From: Ophiothrix spiculata
Taxonomy: Eukaryota; Echinodermata; Ophiuroidea; Amphilepidida; Ophiotrichidae
Strand: one strand, 5' to 3'
Assembly: GCA_000969725.1 (NCBI GenBank)
Contig: JXSR01S034536.1
DNA: 25,923 nt
In this document: piece after piece, positions 20,105-25,923 of the stretch
How positions within the stretch are numbered: position 1 is the first letter of the stretch
How the letters are laid out: each line of letters starts with the position of its first letter
Made by a program: the position numbers and the translations under genes
The notes under the pieces: model-generated
What the model saw: only the letters and a program-made list of their open reading frames with translations
The model's database searches: none
What the model was told of the DNA's origin: nothing

Positions 20105-20309
20105 AAGGAAACAAGCATATCACAGAGATCGCCAAATTATAACACGTTACCCTCACCACGTAGGAATAAAGATTTTATATTCGCCGATTCCCCAACTCAT
20201 GAAGGCGGCGGCTTCCAACAACGAAGAAATAAAGAGACAAGTAAATCCTTTGGCAAAGGATTATTCAAGAACCGAGGAGCCAAGAAAACATCCAGTGCAC
20301 CAAATCTTG
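20105..20309 (+). CDS. PPFIBP1: Liprin-beta exon F: SFGKGLFK / SSAPNL block
   Basis: A 205-bp exon with acceptor tttttacag (AG at 20103-20104) and donor gtaagc at 20310. It enters in phase 0 and leaves one base of a codon. It reads KETSISQRSPNYNTLPSPRR, then NKDFIFADSPTHEGGG, then KSFGKGLFKNRGAKKTSSAP and NL. Vertebrate PPFIBP1 has SSFGRGFFKIKSNKRTASAPNL in the same order, the clearest family match in the window. The basic, glycine/phenylalanine-containing stretch followed by KKTSSAP looks like a conserved phosphorylatable motif in the linker; its role is an inference. The intron before it is the longest in the window (about 5.9 kb), and a minisatellite sits in that intron with a fragment in the next one. 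Confidence 0.95.
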
Positions 20310-20383
20310 GTAAGCAGATAATGACGTCTTCGTAATAGGTGGTTTTCAGACTAGTAATAATGATAATGATATAATATGTAGTA

Positions 20384-20865
20384 CACTCCCGCTCCAAAGT
20401 ATTTCCGCACAATTAAAAATGTTCACAAACCTCATTTTTTTATATTAAGCGACCTAGAATCATCAAACATTATAGTATAGGTAACTTATCTATTCAATAT
20501 GAATAAATCATTGTTTCTTTTAATATTTGATCTTCCATTCCTATAAAAATGGCTGATTTCATGGACCATATACAAATACATCACAAGTACAAATCTCATT
20601 ACTGTGTAACTAATCAATTTATCATAACCTCATCATTACCTTGTAACAAGATAGAATATTTTCAGGTTGTAAGTTTTAAAACAAATGCGCAAAAATATAT
20701 ATAAACTCTGATTTTTTATGTTCAGACGAAAGTAGTAATATGCATTACATGCCATATTTTCAAATGCAATGAACAAGATTCCGGATTAGAGTGAAAAATC
20801 AGATAAACGCCTTTTGAGATATGGCTGAATAAAGGTTTGTGCGGAAATACTTTCGACCGGCAGTG
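20384..20865. mobile_element. Tc1/mariner-like MITE
   Basis: The left end cactcccgctccaaagtatt + tccgcacaa and the inverted right end cactgccggtcgaaagtatt + tccgcacaa (read from 20865 back) match at about 25 of 29 positions. TA flanks both sides (20382-20383 and 20866-20867), the Tc1/mariner target. The 482 bp contain no transposase frame, so it is non-autonomous. Confidence 0.8.
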
Positions 20866-21000
20866 TATCTATGAAAAAGTATTGCTCTGTTTGCTAAAAT
20901 GTGTTCACTGATGAAGCCATATTAGTTTGTGTCCATGAACAATAAAGATCCATATACATGTCTTTAAATCTTTAATATACAATATAAATAGTATACTTAT

Positions 21001-21097
21001 GATTCCCTGTTGAGCAAACATCAGTGTTTCATCCTGATGATGACTCATTGGGCAAAACTTGTTGGGCAAACCTCAAAAGTTTCATCTGGCTTACTCT
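21001..21097 (+). repeat. Stray copy of the minisatellite start
   Basis: From gattccctgttgagcaaaca to ttcatctggcttactc the 97 bases are essentially identical to 19183-19279, in the same orientation. It lies in the next intron, on the other side of an exon. Confidence 0.9.
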
Positions 21098-21740
21098 TCA
21101 CATATATTTTAAAGAATGATGTAATTCCATGGATTTTATTGCAAATACCAACCAATGCAGGGCTTAATCAAAGATTGTGGGTCATTATTTAGAGGAAATA
21201 TGCATTTTATACTATTAAATGTGACTTTACACTGCTAAATTTTACGTTTTCCATCGAAAATATTGAGTTTTCATATTTTACATGTTTGAAGGGAAAAAAT
21301 TAACTAAAATACCCGACCCAAATTTTTGGCATTTTAGGGTCGGTCGCGAAGGGCAATCAAACATTTTTTAGGCCTTATATTGTATCTATATAAAAATCAA
21401 ACAATTTATTTTTTATAATCTATCTAAATTGTTTGATATAGTTTTTGCCTCTTTCAGTTTCATATTTAGCAAATTCTATAGAATGGGTCCAGTAATTCTA
21501 ATCGCTCTGTCAGCAAGCATTATTTTAGCATTGTAAATACTATAGTTTTGTGAATTTTGTGTTTGATAATTATGAATTTGGCTTAGAAATAATTGACAAA
21601 GGTTCGTTGAAGTTGGATTAGTTTGGTGCTTGCACACAAAAAAAGTCACAAGTTCAAGTTTGAAAGTATCATGTGCAGTTAGGATTTTATGCTTTTTAAA
21701 AATCTTATCATTGACTTTTGTTTCAACATTTTATTCATAG

Positions 21741-21885
21741 CAATGACCGAGTCAGATACAGAAGAGTACATTGGAGTTCCAAGGAAAGAAGTGACCTTTG
21801 ACATAGATGGCGGTGTTATACCTCCCGGCACCCCTCCTGCTGAGAGGAATAAAAAGAAAGGCGGAATCAAAAAGCTCATCGGAAA
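21741..21885 (+). CDS. PPFIBP1: Liprin-beta exon G: PPGTPPAERNKKKGGIKKLIGK block
   Basis: A 145-bp exon with acceptor ttattcatag (AG at 21739-21740) and donor gtaagt at 21886. It begins with two bases and ends with two bases of split codons. It encodes AMTESDTEEYIGVPRKEVTF, then DIDGGVIPPGTPPAER, then NKKKGGIKKLIG with the lysine finished in the next exon. Vertebrate liprin-betas have PPPSPDSKKKSRGIMKLFGK here, so the Pro-rich to Lys-rich transition is conserved. The first part is acidic and not clearly matched. The ATG at 21743 is internal, not a start. Confidence is high from the joined motif KLIGKLKRSSS across the next junction. Confidence 0.94.
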
Positions 21886-22207
21886 GTAAGTTATACAGAA
21901 CTGGTGGACACCATTGTAAGTAACAATAACAAAATACTGTAAATGGGAATATTTTTGCAAGCAGAATTTTTTGCGAAACCATACAATCACAATCTTTTCG
22001 CACGTGTTAAATTAGCATTTTAAAGCTTCATTAAATAGACCTGCACACAAAATGAATGTTTACGCAGGGTGTTATATTCGCGGTTAGATGTTGATTCGCG
22101 AAATGCGCGAAAATTTAACCTGTGCGAAAATAACCCCGTTTACTCAAAATAGGTATAGCCAAATTATTTAACACTGTAAAAGTGATAGCTATCAGAGATA
22201 AAAGCTA

Positions 22208-22407
22208 TAGACCATATTTATAATTGACATACTCCTGCCGTTGATGGGTAAATCCACAGAATCGGACAGGGAATCGAAACTCAGAACGAGGGCAAGTATG
22301 ATATATACCCTACTTGCCCTCATTCTGAGTTCCTTTTACCGTACTATTCTGTAGATTTACCCCATCAACGGCGGGAGTAGGCCTTTGTCAATTATAAATA
22401 TGGTCTA
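22208..22407. mobile_element. 200-bp foldback element
   Basis: tagaccatatttataattga at the left and tcaattataaatatggtcta at the right are exact inverted copies. The arms continue through actcctgccgttgatggg / cccatcaacggcgggagt, aatccacagaat / attctgtagatt and gaaactcagaacgagggcaa / ttgccctcattctgagttcc. Nearly the entire element folds on itself, with a loop at tatgatatata. TA at both tips fits a TA target. Confidence 0.8.
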
Positions 22408-22511
22408 TTTGAGGACTTATGATTTGTTTAGAACTTGACCCATTTTTTCCCAAGAACTCCAAAATCATCATTAATACATGTTTTTGCTTTAGGCCAAGGA
22501 ATAATTTGTTG

Positions 22512-22593
22512 GACAATGTAAACAAAAATCCAGGGTAAGGGTTGCATTTACAATTAATGTGACCCTGCACTCTGGATTTCTGTTTGTATTGTC
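22512..22593. mobile_element. Short hairpin element, copy 2
   Basis: gacaatgtaaacaaaaatcc and ggatttctgtttgtattgtc pair with about three differences; the loop ggtaagggttgcattta / gtgaccctgcactct matches copy 1 at 10982-11057. Confidence 0.65.
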
Positions 22594-22620
22594 AAATGAA
22601 CTTTATTATAGTTCCTGTAA

Positions 22621-23589
22621 GGCTGTGTTCACACAGAAATATCCTGAGGGAGCAGTCATATTTGAAACTGACAGGGATATACTCATCACCAAACATATGA
22701 GTGGCTCCTCCAGGAGCGTATAGCTAATATTATATCATTCATAAATATATTATTGTTCATTGATTGGTTAAAAGCTGGTTACATGATTATAAATAGTACC
22801 ACTATTTAGTGAAAAACAAAACAATTTCTATATTTGAGGGAGCGAGATACTATTTTTGAGTGAGATAGTAGCCTATTTCATTTTTAGCCTCATCCCCATT
22901 GGCAGCGTTACTCAGCGCAGTATTTATTATCAGTTTATTATGTAAAATGACGTTCGCATGAAGTCGTCAAAACTCAATGTCAGAGTCAATACACTATCAT
23001 ATTTATTCCTATACATTTGGTACTTTGACTCATGGGTCGCGATTGTTTTGGCTTTGTACCAGGCAATAATGGCAGCCACCAGTGAGAATTTGATGCTGGT
23101 AAAACGAGTGTAAATACACAGCGTTTTCACATAGTTACCGAAGATGAACTGACAGAATGTATATCTATTGCGGACAGTATCAATACATAGAATCAAATCA
23201 AGTATGGAATGCTGATTTTTGAGGAATTTTGTAAAGAATTGGACGGTGATAATTTCATAGTAGACTCAATGATCGGTTGCTTGCACAATTCTACGCTGAC
23301 TCATCAGGATGCCAATTTAAGGTATGGCATTTAACCAATCAATGAACAAAAAATATATTTAATAAATGATATAAAACAAATATTTAATGATCTTATTCGG
23401 GATCTAAAGTGGAATCTTTTGGTCCCCTTGGTGAACTGGAGGGCGTGAAGTACTATTTTCCCTCGACCTTCGGTCTCGGCAAAATAGTACCTCACGCCCT
23501 CCAGTTCACCTCGGGGACCAATAGATTCCACAAGATCCCTCATTATCATTAAATATTTGTATATCGTATACTTCTATGTGAACACAGCC
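22621..23589. mobile_element. Harbinger-like non-autonomous element
   Basis: ggctgtgttcacacagaa (22621-22638) is matched inverted by the right end terminating in tgtgaacacagcc (23577-23589). TAA flanks both sides (22618-22620 and 23590-23592), the three-base target typical of PIF/Harbinger. The 969 bp include a complete foldback (23376-23560), perhaps a nested insertion. The open frame at 22930-23196 on the minus strand has no transposase motif I recognise. Confidence 0.65.
23376..23560. mobile_element. 185-bp foldback nested in the Harbinger-like element
   Basis: acaaatatttaatgat (23376-23391) and atcattaaatatttgt (23545-23560) are exact inverted copies. The arms continue through gggatct / agatccc-type, ggtcccc, ggtgaactggagggcgtga / cacgccctccagttcacc and gtactatttt / aaaatagtac, closing on ctcgaccttcggtctcgg. 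The open frame at 23331-23549 is a by-product. Confidence 0.75.
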
Positions 23590-23668
23590 TAAGATATTTC
23601 CTTAGCATTGCTAAATGCATTAACAGTGTAGGATGTATGATTATCCCCTCACTGCAAAAATAATGCAT

Positions 23669-24019
23669 TAAAGCAATAGTATAAAGTGTTAAAAATGAAG
23701 CGCCTCCTGTCACCCATGAATTTTCATTTTTTGGGCTTATTGGGTTTGTTTTGGGTAGATATGAATACCCTTCAAACGATTCAGCTCAAAGATGCTTACT
23801 TTTTCTGTTATGGCCATTTGTTGAATTAAATTCGGGATCCCGAATTCCACATGTATTTATATAGGAAAGTATTCATATGCTTTTTATCCGTTTTTGATGG
23901 TAAAACAATTTGTTTTCACAAAATACACTTGAAAACGTTTTTAGATAGTCACATTCCTCCATTTTATGCTGTTTTTACTGTAAACTATTTTTGATCAAAA
24001 TCTTATAGTATTGCTTTAA
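23669..24019. mobile_element. MITE with ttaaagcaatagt ends
   Basis: ttaaagcaatagtataa (23669-23685) and ttatagtattgctttaa (24003-24019) pair at 16 of 17 positions. The outer TTAA could be target or TIR. The 351-bp interior is unique and non-coding; it contains a perfect palindrome, attcgggatcccgaat, near 23831. Confidence 0.65.
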
Positions 24020-24899
24020 CAGGGATCTGGGGTCTTTTTTTCTTGAATTCACATTTTTTCATTAGATTTTTCAATTTTTATTGCATTTGAGTTTTCAATT
24101 TCTCCCCAAACTTTTCAAGCTTTTTCAAATTTCTTTGTTAATGACAAATTGCATATCCCAGAATTTCAAATGGAATGTGTCCCGATCATTACAAAAAAGA
24201 AATGGGTAATCCAAACCGTTAAAAATACAGCCTCCCTGCTTCTTACTTATACTAACATAAAACTAGCAGCTTGCTAGCTAGATACACCGTCTAGACATAA
24301 TGACAGTGCTCGATGCAGTATCAGATGTTGCACCAATACAGCTGGTATTTAGGCTGAGTAAAAAATAAATATGTTTCTCATCCCCTCCCGCATCATTTTT
24401 TAAGGATTTTGAAAAATAATTTTTTTTTGTATTTCATGCATAACTTATTAGTAAAAAGTGTTTGAAAAGTTTAATTCTGTGCAATAGATTTGGTTCAGTT
24501 CAAGCATTTTGAAGCATATTTTCTTTTGATCAACCCTCCAGTATGTCCAAAACTCAAATAAAAAAGGCCTCCTCCTCTTCCAATAACACACCTGGTATCG
24601 ATACACTGCGTGAGAATAGGCCATTAATCTGAAGATTTTGCATTGCCATTGAAATAAAAAAAAATATATAAAAAAAAGTACCTCTTCCTCCTTTTTTTCA
24701 AAAACCCCGACGAGAAATATTTTTTATTTTTTATTTGGCCTTACATGTTGTGGTCCATTATGGTGTTTTCTTACATTTTCTCTGATTAATTACTACCTGA
24801 AAGGAAAACTGTTGGAATTTGTTGTTGGTATACCTGAGATATACTGCGTTATTTGACTACAATGTTTCACTGTTATGAAAATAAACATTTGCAGACTTA

Positions 24900-25155
24900 A
24901 AGGGGCATTGGACAAGTTCAGCATCATCCCAAACTTTTTTCTTGACATTTTGGAATTTTAGATCATTAGAAGGGTTAGGGATGATGAAGGAAGCATGTAA
25001 AGTTTCATTGTCAAATTCAACCCCTTTAATATCAAAATATCTGAAGGTTTTGATCAAAATTTTTCTCAATATTTGGTTCTTGACAGTTAATACCGAACAT
25101 ACAAAGCATAAATCACTTGCAAATAACATTTTCAAATTTTGTCCAATGTACCTGT
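24900..25155. mobile_element. Possible short inverted-repeat element
   Basis: cattggacaa (24906-24915) and ttgtccaatg (25139-25148) are exact inverted copies, with loosely matching flanks (aaagggg / tacctgt). It ends about 80 bp before an acceptor. The open frames on both strands between them have no recognisable domain. Confidence 0.35.
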
Positions 25156-25234
25156 AAATGAAAAAGTGTTTATTACAGACATATTTATTTGACAGACCGT
25201 TTGATTAATTTTCTGCATTTTATTTGGTATTTAG

Positions 25235-25372
25235 GTTAAAACGGAGCAGCTCGGCATCCATGAGCCTAGATGATGATGATCTGGACTATTCCCTTGAGTT
25301 CCAGAGGGGTGGACGGTTACGAGCCACTGCAGGGGCTAGATTAGGATGGTCCAAAGAATTACGAGCCAATGG
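25235..25372 (+). CDS. PPFIBP1: Liprin-beta exon H: LKRSSS / RATAGARLGWSKEL block
   Basis: A 138-bp exon with acceptor ttggtatttag (AG at 25233-25234) and donor gtgagt at 25373. One base completes the lysine codon from the previous exon, and two bases are left over. It reads LKRSSSASMSLDDDDLDYSL, EFQRGGRLRATAGARLGW and SKELRAN. Vertebrate PPFIBP1 has LRRSQS followed by FKRGGTRATAGPRLGWSRDL, so this is the segment immediately before the first SAM domain. Reading through the donor hits TGA at once (AAT GGG TGA), so the splice must be used. The 3' part from 25291, together with the donor, is repeated at least six more times downstream in decayed form. Confidence 0.95.
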
Positions 25373-25923
25373 GTGAGTGGGAATTTTGATTTACCCCCTT
25401 GAGTTCCGTAGGGGTGGACGATTACGAGCCACCCCAGGGGCTAGATTAGGATGGTCCAAAGGATTCACCCCCTTGAGTTCCAGAGGGGTGGACGATTACG
25501 AGCCACTGCAGGGGCTAGATTAGGATTGTCCAAAGAATTACGAGACAATTGGTAAGTGGGAATTTTGATTCATCCCCTTTGAATTCCAAAGCCACTGCAG
25601 GGGCTAGATTAGGATGGTCCAAAGAATTTCGGGCCAATGGGTAAGTGGGAATTTTGATTTACCCTCTTCAAATTCCTGAGGGGTGGGTATAGTTATGAGC
25701 CACTGCAGGGGCTAGATTAGGATGGTCCAAAGAATTACGGGCCAATGGGTAAATGGGAATTTTGATTTACCCCCTTCAAATTCCTGAGGGGAGGGTATAG
25801 TTATGAGCCACTGCAGGGGCTAGATTAGGATGGTCCAAAGAATTAATAGGTAAGTTGTGGCTTTGTTTTACCCCTTTGAGGTCAAGAGGGTTAATTGTTT
25901 GGTTACAAGCCACTGCAAGGGCT
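25291..25923 (+). repeat. Tandem copies of an exon 3' end with splice donor
   Basis: The core gccactgcaggggctagatt + aggatggtccaaag occurs at 25323 (exon copy), 25418, 25502, 25591, 25699, 25807 and 25909, with spacings of 84 to 108 bp. Each unit runs from cccttgagttcc through the last coding part of exon H and into gggaattttgatttac of the intron. Copies at 25502 and 25591 keep gtaagt donors; the copy at 25418 has lost its donor by a deletion; the copies at 25699 and 25807 turn the CGA codon before GCC into TGA. The array continues past the window end. Confidence 0.92.

Larger units (their letters stand above)
20310..21740 (+). other. Intron F-G
   Basis: 1431-bp intron, donor gtaagc and acceptor ttattcatag. 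About half of it is a mariner-like MITE, a minisatellite fragment and a fragment related to the 5274-5580 element (21310-21378), next to a perfect 12-bp inverted repeat atcaaacaattt / aaattgtttgat at 21396-21437. No extra exon seen. Confidence 0.85.
21886..25234 (+). other. Intron G-H
   Basis: 3349-bp intron, donor gtaagt and acceptor tatttag. It holds five inverted-repeat elements within 22208-24019 and a weaker pair at 24900-25155. 24020-24890 shows only AT-rich sequence without an identity. Confidence 0.85.
5192..25372 (+). other. PPFIBP1: Liprin-beta gene, partial (eight internal exons)
   Basis: Eight GT/AG-bounded exons on the + strand join in one open frame with consistent phases (junction phases 0, 1, 0, 0, 0, 1, 2, and 2 at the last donor). 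The joined protein is colinear with vertebrate liprin-beta as I remember it: the coiled-coil end with EKDKKI and RYKKIQEMV, a divergent linker, SFGKGLFK then SSAPNL, KKKGGIKKLIGKLKRS, and RATAGARLGWSKEL. Liprin-betas are cytoplasmic scaffolds that bind liprin-alpha through C-terminal SAM domains. RLGWS resembles PPFIBP1 more than PPFIBP2, but an invertebrate gene is probably orthologous to both. No start codon, stop codon or SAM domain is in the window, so the gene is open at both ends. Confidence 0.93.

Noticed and set aside
21689..21889. ATG-started gene at 21743
   Set aside because: The ATG is internal to liprin-beta exon G; a good acceptor lies two bases before it and the frame continues through a consensus donor into the next exon.
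22930..23196. 88-codon minus-strand frame as a transposase fragment
   Set aside because: No DDE or DNA-binding motif recognised. It lies inside a Harbinger-like element, so it may be decayed, but I cannot support a function.
23331..23549. 72-codon minus-strand frame
   Set aside because: Falls almost entirely in the arms of a foldback.
25373..25660. Additional alternative exons made from the downstream copies
   Set aside because: In the required phase the likely acceptors lead to TAG within the unit, and reading through the first donor meets TGA. Kept as a finding instead.
1..25923. tRNA, rRNA or other classical RNA genes
   Set aside because: No cloverleaf with a convincing GGTTCRANNCC box and no rRNA-like sequence was seen on either strand.

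Overview
The window looks like a piece of an AT-rich animal genome. It holds short coding exons with GT/AG splice sites, separated by introns of about 1.4 to 6 kb that are packed with small transposon remnants and minisatellites. I see no operons, no Shine-Dalgarno sites and no long single-exon genes. The recognisable gene and the style of the repeats (MITEs, foldbacks, a SINE-like tail) suggest a marine invertebrate deuterostome, such as an echinoderm, hemichordate or amphioxus. That placement is an inference.

One gene, on the + strand, explains all the coding signal: a liprin-beta (PPFIBP1/PPFIBP2 family). I find eight exons at 5192-5256, 6836-6920, 8901-9010, 12012-12185, 14056-14235, 20105-20309, 21741-21885 and 25235-25372. 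Their splice phases agree from one exon to the next, and together they read 1102 bp in one frame. They encode the end of the N-terminal coiled coil, a long variable Ser/Asp/Lys-rich linker with an 8-residue tandem repeat, the conserved SFGKGLFK...SSAPNL block, the KKKGGIKKLIGKLKRSSS block and the RATAGARLGWSKEL block. In vertebrate liprin-beta these blocks lie just before the three SAM domains. The 5' end of the gene, before 5192, and the SAM-domain exons, after 25923, lie outside what I can identify. Liprin-beta proteins are cytoplasmic scaffolds that pair with liprin-alpha at cell edges and synapses.

The rest is intronic or upstream sequence. 1-5191: five MITE-like inverted-repeat elements and a sixth weaker candidate. 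5257-6835: a MITE 17 bp behind a splice donor and a SINE-like tail with an AAATC run. 6921-8900: two tandem arrays. 9011-12011: a 25-bp minisatellite, a 343-bp element with 28-bp perfect inverted arms, hairpin elements and two abutting foldbacks. 12186-14055: little beyond a second SINE-like motif. 14236-20104: a 135-bp foldback, a nested hAT-in-TTAA element and a 53-bp minisatellite. 20310-21740: a Tc1/mariner-like MITE and a stray copy of the minisatellite. 21886-25234: a dense cluster of foldbacks and a Harbinger-like element. 25373-25923: decayed tandem copies of the 3' part of the last exon, including its splice donor.

The points most worth a second look are the repeat-built, phase-0 cassette exon at 12012-12185 and the seven-copy tandem amplification of an exon end plus splice donor at 25291-25923. 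Next come a new-looking hAT-type MITE family with two copies (4117-4267 and 17898-18059) and the minisatellite segment shared by the introns on both sides of one exon.
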